Assembly (NCBI GenBank): GCA_963668115.1
Contig: OY764147.1
Coordinates: forward strand, 2,542,001-2,606,000
Source of the DNA: Plut-88900 sp963668115
GTDB lineage: Bacteria > Chloroflexota > Dehalococcoidia > Plut-88900
DNA: 64,000 bases
Reading direction: 5' to 3'
In this document: positions 48,101 through 57,316 of the stretch, piece after piece
How the letters are laid out: every line of letters starts with the position of its first letter
Position numbering within the stretch: the first letter of the stretch is position 1
Made by a program: the position numbers and the translations under genes
The notes under the pieces: generated by a model
Databases searched by the model: none
What the model was told of the DNA's origin: nothing
The model's input: only the letters and a program-made list of their open reading frames with translations

Positions 48101-51100
48101 CTAGACCGTCAGCCGCCTGTACAGGTACGGAAGGCGCTTGGGCAGAGTCTCGATCTCCGGCACAACCTCGTACCCCATGTCCTGGCACATCGTCTTCAGA
48201 TAGTCGTGTCCGCCCCGGTCTACTGTTAGGCAGAACGGCACTATCTGCTTGGCACGTGCCTCTTGTAGTGCCTTCTTCGTGTCGTGCACCGCATACTCCT
48301 TCTCCACCCCCTCCCGACTGTAGCCCCTGTCCTGAGGCCGGCCGTCGCTGATTAGGAACAGCACCTTCGTCCTCGACTCCTGCACCTCCAGCTTGGAAAC
48401 GCAGTGCCGTATCGCCGGGCCCATCCGGGTCGCGTGCAGTGGGCTGATCTTGTCTATCCGGTTCTTCACCCGCTCGGAGAAGTTCTCCCCCATGTCCTTG
48501 ATAATGTAGAACTCCACGTTCTCCCGCCCGTACCCCGAGAATCCGTATATGCCGTACTGGTCCCCTATCGTTTCCAGCGCCCGTATCAGCAATACGGAGC
48601 TCTCCTTCTCGACGTCGATAATCCGCTTGTAAGACTTCCGGCTCCCCTCCTCCCGACGCGCCCTCAGCCACGCCAGGTACTCCCGCGGGTCGTCCGGTGG
48701 GCTCCAGTCGTCCACCGCCTTCCGTGCGTCGTCGATCGCTTCTGCCGTGGAGGCGCTCATGTCCAGCAGGAACGCCACCGAAACGTCCCGCTGCACCTTG
48801 TTCCTGCGCCAGTAGATCTTGTCCGTCGGCGAGTTGCCCGTGGCCTTTTCAACCATGGCCTCAACCACCGCGTCGTACTCGATGTCGTCGCCGTCCGGCA
48901 ACCGACGTACCTTGCGGAACATCTCCGGTGCCAGCATCTCGAACTGCCGCTTGATCTGGGCCTGTAAGAGAGCGTGTTCCTGGAGAGTTTTCTCGTAGAA
49001 CTCTATGTTCCCCTCTTCCATCACCCGCTCTTTGACGCTGCACCAGTTCGGCTTGTAGTCGTTGGCCCGGAAGTCCCATTCGTCATATAGGAACGTCTTG
49101 GCGTCGTCCGCCTGCAGAGGCCCGCCTGCCGGCGGTGACGTGTCGACGTTGTGACCCTGTCCGGGCTCCTGCTGGTCCTGCCCTATCTGTCCCATCAGGT
49201 TGTCCACGAACATGCTCGCCGAGTTCGTGATCTCCCCCTCCGAGACCTGGTCTATCTCTATCTCGACGCTCTTCTCCAGCAGTTCCTGCAACATCTCCGG
49301 CGATATCTGCTCCCCGGAAGCCTCCGACTGTTCGCCCTGCTGACCCTGCCTCAGCTTCGCCAGCAGCTGCACCAGTTCCGGCTTGAACTCTCCCCTGTAC
49401 CCGACGTCCTGCGTAGCATCGTACGGCTGCTCTTCCTCCCCTTCTCCCCCCTCGCCCATCGCCGAGTCCTCTCCGTCCGCCCCACCCCCGGCCCCGTAAG
49501 CCGCAGGCATGGACATGTCCACGTTCGAGTCCTCTTGTTCCATCTCGTCCGTGTTGAAGTCTTCCCATTCGTCCTCGGGCACTTCCCTGTTCATCAGCTG
49601 CCTGATGTAGTCGTACAGCCGGATCGTCGCTTCCGCGGCATCCTCCACAGTGGCCTCCGGTGACCGCACCTTCATCAGGATCCTCACCAGCTCCTCGACC
49701 TGCTCACGGATCTTGCTCGGGACCTTCAACTGCTCCTTCTGGTCAAGGCTGATCCGCATCAGCAGCTCGACAATCGCCTCCTGCAACGGCAGGGACTGGA
49801 TATCCGGCCTTTGGCTCAACGCATCGGCCTGCGTCAGCCGATACGATTTCCGTATGCCCTTGTATTCGTGCATCACCCGGGAGTCGAGCCTCGTGTCCTC
49901 CGACAGCGTGAACAAGTCGTAGGCCAGTTGCCGTTCGGTGAACAGGTCGAAATATCGTTGCAAGTCAACGGTCGCGTTGGAGGCCCCGTTGGCCTCGGCA
50001 CCCCACTCCTTCCGCATGTTCGGGAAGAAGACGGCTTCCTTGTCGAACTCGAACTTGAAGCTCCCGAATTCCAGGTGCGCCACCTGGTGAGTCCCGACAA
50101 CCTTGTACCACCCGAAGTTCTCGTCCTTGGAGGAGTACTTCCGCACAAACGGCGGCAGGTAAACCGACCGGCCTTCCGTAGTAGGGTTATCCCCAGACAC
50201 CCACCCGATTCCCTTGTCCCGCAGGTCCTCTCCCGTCTGGATCTGCACGTCGATCCCCGTCAGGGCCACCGCGTACATCCACAGGATCTCCCGCACCTTG
50301 TCCAGCTCCACCCCTGAGGACAGCTCCTCCAGCACCCCCCTCCCCTTCACCGACTCCAGCTTGAAGTAGGCTATCCCACCCTCTTCATTCTCCCGCAGTA
50401 TCCCCATCCCCTCGTCGAACCAGCGGATCAGGTCGGAACGCGGGATCTTTTGCAAGACCAGCGGACTGGTCGTTAGGAAATCGACTACCGCATAAGGCGA
50501 TTCCGCCAGCAGGGCGCCTGAGAGCTTCAGCAGTTCACCCTGCGTGTCCCCATCAACTTCACCAAGAGCCTTGGACGACTCCACTAGGAAGTTCTGTATG
50601 TGACTGGCGTCTTTCTTTGCAAACCGGTCCGCCAGGTCCAGGAAACGACCCCTCTGCTCCCGGTCTATTCGACCCAGGATCGCCCCCCCCGACTCGAAGC
50701 TGGCCTTCGCATCCCTCCAGTTCAGCTCGACCATGTTGGAGACCAGCGAAAGGAACCCTCGCCGGTCCTGTTTCTCCATGCTCCGGAACACCGGCTCCGC
50801 AGACGCCAGGCACTCGTTGGCGAGGTCATAAGAACGTCGGGACAGCGCATCGAGGAACGTGACAAAACGGCGGAATTCGCCCAGCGTCATATATCGGAGC
50901 AGCGAAGGCGACGTCTCGAAGAACCGTGAAGAAAGCGTCCCCGACTTCCACGTCCCCTTGTATAGCCCCTTGCCCAGCGATACCCAGTCCCCTATCTGGT
51001 GAGGCGTCAGGTGCGCCAGCGCTTCGGGGCTGGAGTGAAAATACGTCGTCGACAGCACCGCCGACTCCTTGGCCAGCACCTTCCCCCACCTCGCCCACTC

Positions 51101-51349
51101 CATGAAGTTCGGGAACGGCAGCTTGGCCAGCACCTGCGGTGTCACCCTGAAATACTCGGCGCCCGCTTCCCAGGACCTGAACGAGTGCTTGGCAATCGAT
51201 ATCCCCTCGGTGGCCCAGGACCGGAAGTCCTCCTCCCGGAGGATTCCCGCCAACAGCCTCGCCGAGGCCCTGTACTGGCTGACTACCGCCGGGGGAAAGC
51301 TCGTAAGCTCTGTTTCGTACCCGTCTTGGACCTTCTTGCTTATTGCCAT
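48101..51349 (-). CDS. Large VWA-domain protein, NorD/CbbO type
   Basis: A 1082-residue cytoplasmic protein. The first 550 residues are helical repeats resembling HEAT-like modules (FRVTPQVLAKLPFPNFMEWARWG; LASAEPVFRSMEKQDRRGF). A very acidic linker (EDSAMGEGGEGEEEQPY) lies near 610-640, and a C-terminal von Willebrand A domain follows from about 860 with MIDAS VAFLLDMSASTAE and VLFLISDGRPQDRG. With the MoxR-type ATPase at 51957 it forms a MoxR-VWA chaperone pair of the kind that activates metalloenzymes (NorQD, CbbQO). The enzyme served here is not evident. It starts 4 nt after the NUDIX gene. Confidence 0.87.
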   Translation of the reverse strand: MAISKKVQDGYETELTSFPPAVVSQYRASARLLAGILREEDFRSWATEGISIAKHSFRSWEAGAEYFRVTPQVLAKLPFPNFMEWARWGKVLAKESAVLSTTYFHSSPEALAHLTPHQIGDWVSLGKGLYKGTWKSGTLSSRFFETSPSLLRYMTLGEFRRFVTFLDALSRRSYDLANECLASAEPVFRSMEKQDRRGFLSLVSNMVELNWRDAKASFESGGAILGRIDREQRGRFLDLADRFAKKDASHIQNFLVESSKALGEVDGDTQGELLKLSGALLAESPYAVVDFLTTSPLVLQKIPRSDLIRWFDEGMGILRENEEGGIAYFKLESVKGRGVLEELSSGVELDKVREILWMYAVALTGIDVQIQTGEDLRDKGIGWVSGDNPTTEGRSVYLPPFVRKYSSKDENFGWYKVVGTHQVAHLEFGSFKFEFDKEAVFFPNMRKEWGAEANGASNATVDLQRYFDLFTERQLAYDLFTLSEDTRLDSRVMHEYKGIRKSYRLTQADALSQRPDIQSLPLQEAIVELLMRISLDQKEQLKVPSKIREQVEELVRILMKVRSPEATVEDAAEATIRLYDYIRQLMNREVPEDEWEDFNTDEMEQEDSNVDMSMPAAYGAGGGADGEDSAMGEGGEGEEEQPYDATQDVGYRGEFKPELVQLLAKLRQGQQGEQSEASGEQISPEMLQELLEKSVEIEIDQVSEGEITNSASMFVDNLMGQIGQDQQEPGQGHNVDTSPPAGGPLQADDAKTFLYDEWDFRANDYKPNWCSVKERVMEEGNIEFYEKTLQEHALLQAQIKRQFEMLAPEMFRKVRRLPDGDDIEYDAVVEAMVEKATGNSPTDKIYWRRNKVQRDVSVAFLLDMSASTAEAIDDARKAVDDWSPPDDPREYLAWLRARREEGSRKSYKRIIDVEKESSVLLIRALETIGDQYGIYGFSGYGRENVEFYIIKDMGENFSERVKNRIDKISPLHATRMGPAIRHCVSKLEVQESRTKVLFLISDGRPQDRGYSREGVEKEYAVHDTKKALQEARAKQIVPFCLTVDRGGHDYLKTMCQDMGYEVVPEIETLPKRLPYLYRRLTV

Positions 51350-51353
51350 GTCG

Positions 51354-51929
51354 CTAGCTTATCAGAGTTAGGAACTGCGTGAGCATCCGAGCCGTAGCCC
51401 CCCATATCACGTGTCCCTCGAACTTGTAGGCCCTGTCCTGGTATACGCCGCCGTCGTGCTCCACCCTGACGGTAGTGTGGTTCTCCGGCGACAGAAGGTG
51501 CTCGATGGGCGTCTCCAGCACCTCCGCCACTTCAATCTCGCTCGGGTTGTACTCATAAGGGTACGGAAACACCCCGACAAACGGCGAGACCACGAATCCG
51601 CTGTGAGTCCCATAATCGTCCAGTTCCCCCAGCACCGTCACGTCCTCCTGCCTGATCCCCATCTCTTCCCACGTCTCCCGCAGGGCCGTTGTCTGCAGGT
51701 CCGGGTCCTCCTCATCCTTCATCCCGCCCGGGAACGAGATTTCACCCTTGTGGTGCTCTACCTTGTGGGTCCTTACGTTGAAGATGGTGTGGAAGCGTCC
51801 GTCCTTCTCCATCAGCAGGATCATGACCGCCGCCGGCGCCCGACCCTCCGCCGCCACCCGCGTCTTCTCCCTGTTTGAAAGAAGCCGTGCGACCTCTCGG
51901 GGAAAAGTGGTGGTGCGCGTATCCAGCAT
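51354..51929 (-). CDS. NUDIX hydrolase, CoA diphosphatase-like
   Basis: A 191-residue NUDIX protein with the box GGMKDEEDPDLQTTALRETW followed by EEMGI, preceded by HHKGEISFPGG, the variant typical of CoA pyrophosphatases (NudL/PCD1). It would cleave CoA or acyl-CoA to phosphopantetheine and 3',5'-ADP. It lies between the VWA and MoxR genes and close to coaE, so CoA turnover is encoded twice in this run. Cytoplasmic, no signal. Confidence 0.87.
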   Translation of the reverse strand: MLDTRTTTFPREVARLLSNREKTRVAAEGRAPAAVMILLMEKDGRFHTIFNVRTHKVEHHKGEISFPGGMKDEEDPDLQTTALRETWEEMGIRQEDVTVLGELDDYGTHSGFVVSPFVGVFPYPYEYNPSEIEVAEVLETPIEHLLSPENHTTVRVEHDGGVYQDRAYKFEGHVIWGATARMLTQFLTLIS

Positions 51930-51956
51930 CGTCAGAAGGGTGTCGGGTGTCCTCAG

Positions 51957-52859
51957 TTACTCGAATATGCTGAACACCACTTCTTCGACGCTCCGCTGCA
52001 CCTCCGTGTCGTCGGAAAGGGCCCATACCACCGCCACCTGGCAGGCCCGACGTGCCGGGATGCCCTTCTTGATCAGCCTGCCTGCATAGATCAGGAGCCG
52101 TGTGCTTGCCCCTTCCTGGAGACCGTGTTCCCGCAGGTTTCGTATCTTCTCTCCCAGCTTCGCAAGGTCCTTGGCCGCCTCAATCGAGCAACCGCTTTCG
52201 TGCGCAATTACTTCCTGCTCCACGTCCTTCGGAGGATAGTCGAACTCTATCGCCACGAACCGCTGCCGGGTGCTGTGCTTCAGGTCTTTTAGCGCACTCT
52301 GGTATCCGGGGTTGTAGGAGATTACCAGCAGGAAGTTGTCCGCCGCCTCCAGCAGCTCACCCCGCTTCTCCACGGGCAAGATGCGCCTGTGGTCCGTCAG
52401 GGGGTGAATCAGGACCGTCGTGTCCTTCCGGGCCTCTACCACCTCGTCCAGGTAGCAGATTCCGCCCGCCTTTACCGCTCGACTCAGCGGCCCGTCCACC
52501 CATACCGTCCTGTCTCCCTCCAGCAGGTACCTGCCTACCAGGTCGCTCGCCGTCAGGTCCTCGTGACACGCCACCGTCACCAACGGAAGACTGGTTGTGC
52601 CGTTGCTCCGCGCTCCTTGGCCGTCATCCGGCTTCACCACCGTCAGCGGCTCCCCCAGCTTGTACGCCATGTACTCCACGAAACGGGTTTTTCCGCAGCC
52701 TGTCGGGCCCTTGAACAACAGGGGGATCCTCTCTTCATACGCGGCGTGAAAGATCTCCACTTCATCCGCCACGGGCAGGTAGAACGGCTCCTGTCTGAGC
52801 ACGTACTCTTCTATCAGGTATCCCCGGTATTCCTCTTTGGTCACGCTGGTGGAGGTCAT
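51957..52859 (-). CDS. MoxR-type AAA+ ATPase (CbbQ/NirQ/NorQ group)
   Basis: A 300-residue AAA+ ATPase: Walker A LLFKGPTGCGKTRFVEYMA, Walker B GGICYLDEVVEARKD, sensor 1 NFLLVISYNPGYQ and the C-terminal CbbQ domain (DLAKLGEKIRNLREHGLQEGASTRLL by parts). Such ATPases form hexameric rings that remodel metalloenzymes with a VWA adaptor, here the gene at 48101. The NUDIX gene separates the two partners; spacing to coaE upstream is 7 nt. Confidence 0.9.
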   Translation of the reverse strand: MTSTSVTKEEYRGYLIEEYVLRQEPFYLPVADEVEIFHAAYEERIPLLFKGPTGCGKTRFVEYMAYKLGEPLTVVKPDDGQGARSNGTTSLPLVTVACHEDLTASDLVGRYLLEGDRTVWVDGPLSRAVKAGGICYLDEVVEARKDTTVLIHPLTDHRRILPVEKRGELLEAADNFLLVISYNPGYQSALKDLKHSTRQRFVAIEFDYPPKDVEQEVIAHESGCSIEAAKDLAKLGEKIRNLREHGLQEGASTRLLIYAGRLIKKGIPARRACQVAVVWALSDDTEVQRSVEEVVFSIFE

Positions 52860-52866
52860 TCCAACC

Positions 52867-53469
52867 CTACTTTCTGGTCCCTACTCTACTGTTCCAGATT
52901 TCTTCTATTTGCACTTTAAGTTCATCCTGCCCGGAGTCGTTGTGGATTACAACATCCGCCCTCTTTATCCGCTCCTCCGCCGACATCTGAGAGTTGATCC
53001 GGTCCCTGGCTTGCGCCTCCGTCAACCCCCGAGACTCCGCCAGCCTATCTATCATGCTCGATTCAGGGGATACGGTCACCCACACCTCGTCCGTCAGGGA
53101 GTCCCACTTTGCCTCGAGAAGCACTGCTGCTTCCACCACCATTACTTCCGTCCCCCGAGCCTTCTGCTCCTCGATCCTCTCCGCCACGATGTCGGCCATC
53201 TTGGGCCACATGATGTCGGTCAGCTTCTTCATGTTCGCCGGGTCGCTGAATACTATCGCCCCCAGCTTCCCCCGATTTATCTGCCTGTCCTCCCCGACTA
53301 TCTCGCGCCCGAACGTCGATACAACCTCGTTGTAGGTGGGGGTGTCCGGGAGATAGGCCTCATGTCCGACCCGGTCTGCGTCCAGCACTTCCGCCCCCAA
53401 CTCCTTCAGCATCGCCGATACCGTGGTCTTGCCCGTGGCTATGCCGCCCGTCAGCCCTATCACTAGCAC
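52867..53469 (-). CDS. coaE: Dephospho-CoA kinase
   Basis: A 200-residue P-loop kinase of the last CoA biosynthesis step: GLTGGIATGKTTVSAML, VLDADRVGHEAY (DADxxxH) and the later VIHNDSGQDELKVQIEEIW. Full length for the family. It starts the sub-cluster coaE-moxR-nudix-VWA with very short gaps. The 135-nt gap upstream (53470-53604) may hold its promoter. Confidence 0.92.
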   Translation of the reverse strand: MLVIGLTGGIATGKTTVSAMLKELGAEVLDADRVGHEAYLPDTPTYNEVVSTFGREIVGEDRQINRGKLGAIVFSDPANMKKLTDIMWPKMADIVAERIEEQKARGTEVMVVEAAVLLEAKWDSLTDEVWVTVSPESSMIDRLAESRGLTEAQARDRINSQMSAEERIKRADVVIHNDSGQDELKVQIEEIWNSRVGTRK

Positions 53470-53604
53470 GTCAATCGTCCAGATGGCCGGAGGGCGCGTT
53501 GCATTGGGATTTGGCGCATTCGTTCAATCGCTCACAAAGGGTGAGGGTCATTCTAGCAACCGCCAATTTGGCGGTCAAGAAAAGCGCTGCGCCCTACTAG
53601 GGGC

Positions 53605-53904
53605 CTAGCCTTCCTCCGATAGGTCGGTGCAGACCCGCACCAGCGACGGGCGACTCAGCAGAGGCGCAATGTTGTCTTCCAGCATCCGCCTCTCTTCGCT
53701 CGACTCCCACGTCCTCCAGTCCTCTATGTCCCTCCAGATGCTGATGACCACCAGCGCCGTGTTGTCGTCTATGTCTATCAGGCTCTCACCCGAGATGTAT
53801 CCCGGTTGCCGGATCGCCGCTGCCCTAAGTTCCGTTGCGATTGCCAGGACGTGGTGCGCCTGGTGTGGCGCCGTGTGCCGTTCGATCAGGACTTTCGCTT
53901 GCAT
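53605..53904 (-). CDS. Antibiotic biosynthesis monooxygenase (ABM) domain protein
   Basis: A 99-residue ABM fold protein: AKVLIERHTAPHQAHHVLAIATELRAAA, QPGYISGESLIDIDDNTALVVISIW, RDIEDWRTWESSEER. The QPGY and W...W pattern is usual for the YgiN-like group. Probably a dimer acting in the cytoplasm on quinols or an unknown substrate; a second ABM protein is at 33823. No regulatory site seen. Confidence 0.8.
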   Translation of the reverse strand: MQAKVLIERHTAPHQAHHVLAIATELRAAAIRQPGYISGESLIDIDDNTALVVISIWRDIEDWRTWESSEERRMLEDNIAPLLSRPSLVRVCTDLSEEG

Positions 53905-53954
53905 TTGCCGCTCCTCCCCTTTTCTTCTATTTTCCGCCCTTCCCCGACTCCCCG

Positions 53955-55130
53955 CTATTCAAATGGTATCTCCACCAGGTCCACCGGCTCCAGGGTCAAC
54001 TGCTCCGACCCATCCACCGTGATAACGTGGACATCCTCCCACAGTAAGTTTAGCCCGACTTCCGGCTCGGTGCTTATGATCATACCCTCTTCCAGCACCG
54101 TCTGGTCGTCGGGGCTCACCGAGGGCGGTTCCGTTAGCTGTATCCCCTGCCCGTGACCCATCCGCCCTACCGGCGCCACCTCGAACCCCGACTCCTCGAT
54201 AACCTCCGCCCCGATCTCATGCAACTCAGCGCACGTCAGGCCCGGGCGCAGGGCCTCCGTCATCCGTCTGTTTGCTTCCAGCAGTACGCTGTGCCCTCTT
54301 ATCTGCTCGGAGCTCGCGGGCCCCAGCGTTGCGAATCGGGCGTAGTCTATCGTGTAGTTCCTGACGTACGCGCCTGCATCAATATAGAGGAGACCGCCCC
54401 GCTTCAGGGGCCTGTCCAGGTGGAATTGGGTCTGGCTCACCGGTAAGTCCGCCGTCAGGTGCACAAAAGACGTCCGGTCTCCTCCCTCGTCCAGTATCAG
54501 GGCCCGCAGCCGGCGCACCACGTCCCGCTCCGTCATACCCGGCGCCACCTCCCGGAACAGCCTCTGCCTCGCCCGACCCGTAATCGCCGCTGCCTGCCTC
54601 ATATACTCCACCTCTTCCGGTGTCTTCACCATCCTCAGCTTCACGAAGATGTCAGCCGCATCCTCGAAACTCACCTCCGGCAGACTCCCGACCAACTGTA
54701 GGTAGTCCCCTACTGGCACCCCCATCCTCTGCTCCATCCCCAGCTCCACCCCAACCCGCCTCACCCGTGGCCCCAGTCCCCTGATCGCATCCGCGACCAT
54801 GTTCATCGGGAAGGAGAGCACGTCCGTATAGCCTCGGGCGTCGCTTATGTACGTCGACATGTGGATCGTGTCCACAATCATCGCCCCGACTATGGCCACC
54901 GGCTCCCCCACCAGCGGGAAGACCAGCACCGCTGGCCTGGTGCTCGAATAATGAAGCGCCAGCGACCCCGTCGCCCCCGTGAAGTACTGGAAGTTCTCTT
55001 CATTGGTCGCTAGCAGGGCGTCCAGCCCCTTGGCCGCCATCATCTCCCGCGCCCGGCTATGCCGCTTCTCGATGTCCTCTTTAGAAAACGCTGCCCAAAC
55101 CCCGAGGTCTGCCATTTGCTCGCTAGCCAT
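53955..55130 (-). CDS. M24 family Xaa-Pro peptidase
   Basis: A 391-residue creatinase/prolidase-type protein with an N-terminal creatinase domain (about 1-160) and a C-terminal pita-bread domain. The five metal ligands can be traced: YIDAGAYVRNYTIDYAR (two Asp), RMGHGQGIQLTE (His), MIISTEPEV (Glu) and WEDVHVITVDG (Glu). It may cleave Xaa-Pro peptides, matching peptide import encoded at 18-24 kb, or act as a related C-N hydrolase. 27 nt downstream of the amidohydrolase gene. Confidence 0.88.
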   Translation of the reverse strand: MASEQMADLGVWAAFSKEDIEKRHSRAREMMAAKGLDALLATNEENFQYFTGATGSLALHYSSTRPAVLVFPLVGEPVAIVGAMIVDTIHMSTYISDARGYTDVLSFPMNMVADAIRGLGPRVRRVGVELGMEQRMGVPVGDYLQLVGSLPEVSFEDAADIFVKLRMVKTPEEVEYMRQAAAITGRARQRLFREVAPGMTERDVVRRLRALILDEGGDRTSFVHLTADLPVSQTQFHLDRPLKRGGLLYIDAGAYVRNYTIDYARFATLGPASSEQIRGHSVLLEANRRMTEALRPGLTCAELHEIGAEVIEESGFEVAPVGRMGHGQGIQLTEPPSVSPDDQTVLEEGMIISTEPEVGLNLLWEDVHVITVDGSEQLTLEPVDLVEIPFE

Positions 55131-55157
55131 TCTTGCTCCTGTCGCTGCGAATACTTC

Positions 55158-56258
55158 TTAGTTTATGCCGTACAACCTTGCGCAGTTGTCCCAAAGGATT
55201 GCCTTCCTCGCATCATCCGATAGCGGCATCGAAAGGAACCCTTCTATCGCATGCGGAAACTTCGAGTCATTGTGCGGGTAGTCTGTGGAAAACACCACGT
55301 TTCGCGTCAACTCCCAGTCCTCGATGATCGTCGCAGGGGACTCGTCTGCCTCTATAGAGACATAGCACTGTCGTCTGAACACCTCCGAGGGCTTCAGCTT
55401 CATCTCAGGACTCTCGTACCTCCCCGAAAGCTCGTAGTGCTCGTCCAGCCGCCACAACAGCCACGGCGCCCACGCCGAGTTGCCCTCTAAAAAAGCCACC
55501 TGCATCTTCGGAAACCGTTCCAACACACCGCTCCCACACATCGACACCACACCAAGCATCATCTCCATCGGGTGGCAGCAGGTGTGGTGCATCATGTAGG
55601 TATCGAAACCCTTGCCCACCTGGTTCATTGCCGCCGTAGCCCCTTCGTGAAACCCGACCGGCGCCCCCAACCCCTCCAGCGCCTCCCACAATGGGTAGTA
55701 GTAGGGGTCGTACCAATTCCGCCCTTCAACAATATTCGGCCGCATGAACACCGACCTGAAACCCATCTCTTCCACCACCGATTCCGCCTCCCTACATGCC
55801 GACTCCACGTCGAATGGGCTGACCATCCCCGCTCCTATCATTCTCCCTGGACCCGCGCTGCAGAAGTCCGACAGCCACAGGTTGTACGCCCGGGCCACGG
55901 CTACGCTTAGCTCAGGGTCCATGCTGTCCAGCGCCAGCGCGAACAGTCCCCTGCTAGGGAACAGGACCGCGACATCGATTCCCTCGGCGTCCATCGCACG
56001 CAACTGGGACCCTGAGTCGAAGTTGTTGGAATACCCGTCCGCATAGACTCCCGCCTGCTCATCCGCCCGGTTCCTCCCCCACCCCGCCGGCGGATCCGGC
56101 ATGATTCGGCCCTCCACCTCTATCTGCATGTCCCCCGGCCACCGTGCCGCCCCCAGGGGTCTGCGCTCACTGAAAGCCGGATCAATGTACCGGTCCCACA
56201 GATCGGCAGGCTCTATTACGTGCATGTCCGAGTCCATGACCCGGAATCCATTCTTCAT
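55158..56258 (-). CDS. Amidohydrolase family protein (amidohydrolase_2)
   Basis: A 366-residue TIM-barrel metal hydrolase. ATG 56258 stands 8 nt behind GAGGTGG; a GTG at 56270 would use that site itself as codons. RVMDSDMHVIEPADLW carries a DxH variant of the metal motif, MMHHTCCHPMEMMLG a middle histidine pair, and VVFSTDYPHND the catalytic aspartate near the C-terminus. Relatives decarboxylate or hydrolyse aromatic acids. It is more distant from the 10153 gene than the cyclases are from each other. Confidence 0.85.
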   Translation of the reverse strand: MKNGFRVMDSDMHVIEPADLWDRYIDPAFSERRPLGAARWPGDMQIEVEGRIMPDPPAGWGRNRADEQAGVYADGYSNNFDSGSQLRAMDAEGIDVAVLFPSRGLFALALDSMDPELSVAVARAYNLWLSDFCSAGPGRMIGAGMVSPFDVESACREAESVVEEMGFRSVFMRPNIVEGRNWYDPYYYPLWEALEGLGAPVGFHEGATAAMNQVGKGFDTYMMHHTCCHPMEMMLGVVSMCGSGVLERFPKMQVAFLEGNSAWAPWLLWRLDEHYELSGRYESPEMKLKPSEVFRRQCYVSIEADESPATIIEDWELTRNVVFSTDYPHNDSKFPHAIEGFLSMPLSDDARKAILWDNCARLYGIN

Positions 56259-56320
56259 GCTCTTGTCCACCTCATAACGGGAACGGTGATCTGAGCCGTC
56301 AGGCTAGTATGAAACGAAAG

Positions 56321-57217
56321 TCAGTTGTTGCTGAACCGCTCGTCTATATCCAGCAGGAACCGCTCCACCTGCGGGGATAGGGGTGGCGCATCTTCGTCCT
56401 CTTCCTCGTCTTTCTCCTCCTCTACCCGAGCGTCGTACATCGATTCCAGCCGCTGCACCAGGTTTCGCAACTCCGGGCTTCGTGCCACCGTCCGACCCAG
56501 CTCTACGTATTGCTGCTCAGCCTTCTCCCTTGCTTGTAGCTCTTGCGGAAGCCCGTAGAGCTCGCTCAGCACCCCCAGGACCGCCGCCGCCCCCGATAGG
56601 TCCTCTTCCATCTGCACGTACTGCGGCAGGTGCACCGTCAGGTTCCCCGTCTCTAGCCCCAGCTTTTGTGCTTTCCGAGAAATCATGTACAGGATGCTGG
56701 TCGGGCCTTCGTAGGTGCTTCTCCGCACCTTGAACCGCTCCGCCAGGGTTTCGTCTATGTTGTTCATCCTCAACGACCCAGATATCCGTAGGGGGCGGGT
56801 GTGGGGCACCACGTCGTACATCCCCCCGACCAGCAGATACCGCTTCACCCCCAGCTCTTTGAATAGCTCTAGCACCGAGTCTATGTACTCTTCCCCCAGC
56901 GAGTGCGGCTCCAGCAGGTGCGCGAACAAAAGGTCCGGTAACCCCTCCGCCCGAGAGTAGTTGATGAACGTGTTGGGAATGGTTACTTCCCGTTCCCCAT
57001 TCACATATCTCAGCATCGGACGGTAACGGGTGAAGTCAAAGAACCGTCCCGGCTCTGCCAGCTTGGCCAGTTCGGATGCGTTGAGGTACTTCTCCAGCCT
57101 GCCCAGCACCGTAGTCCCGACACTCCCCACGTCCACCCAGGGCCTCATCATCGCTATCGCGTGAGGCTCATTCAGTTCGGGAAGGGGGTCAGTGGTTTCG
57201 AATGCCCTAACTCTCAC
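56321..57217 (-). CDS. PAC2 family protein
   Basis: A 298-residue PAC2 (proteasome-assembly-chaperone 2 / DUF75-like) protein: HAIAMMRPWVDVGSVGTTVLGRLEKYLNA in parts, ARFFDFTRYRP-type strand, KRYLLVGGMYDVVPHTRP, GNLTVHLPQYVQMEEDL and a charged Glu/Asp-rich segment (EEEKDEEEDEDAPP). Bacterial PAC2 proteins are of unknown function; those of actinobacteria accompany proteasomes, but no proteasome gene is seen. The start codon is GTG. Confidence 0.82.
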   Translation of the reverse strand: MRVRAFETTDPLPELNEPHAIAMMRPWVDVGSVGTTVLGRLEKYLNASELAKLAEPGRFFDFTRYRPMLRYVNGEREVTIPNTFINYSRAEGLPDLLFAHLLEPHSLGEEYIDSVLELFKELGVKRYLLVGGMYDVVPHTRPLRISGSLRMNNIDETLAERFKVRRSTYEGPTSILYMISRKAQKLGLETGNLTVHLPQYVQMEEDLSGAAAVLGVLSELYGLPQELQAREKAEQQYVELGRTVARSPELRNLVQRLESMYDARVEEEKDEEEDEDAPPLSPQVERFLLDIDERFSNN

Positions 57218-57316
57218 TAATCAACTATCCCCGCTTGATAGGACTCCCCCGGGGCCCGAGCTGGACGCCGGGGGTTTATACCAATCTTTTTCGGGCTCTT
57301 GACCCTGGGCGGCGCA

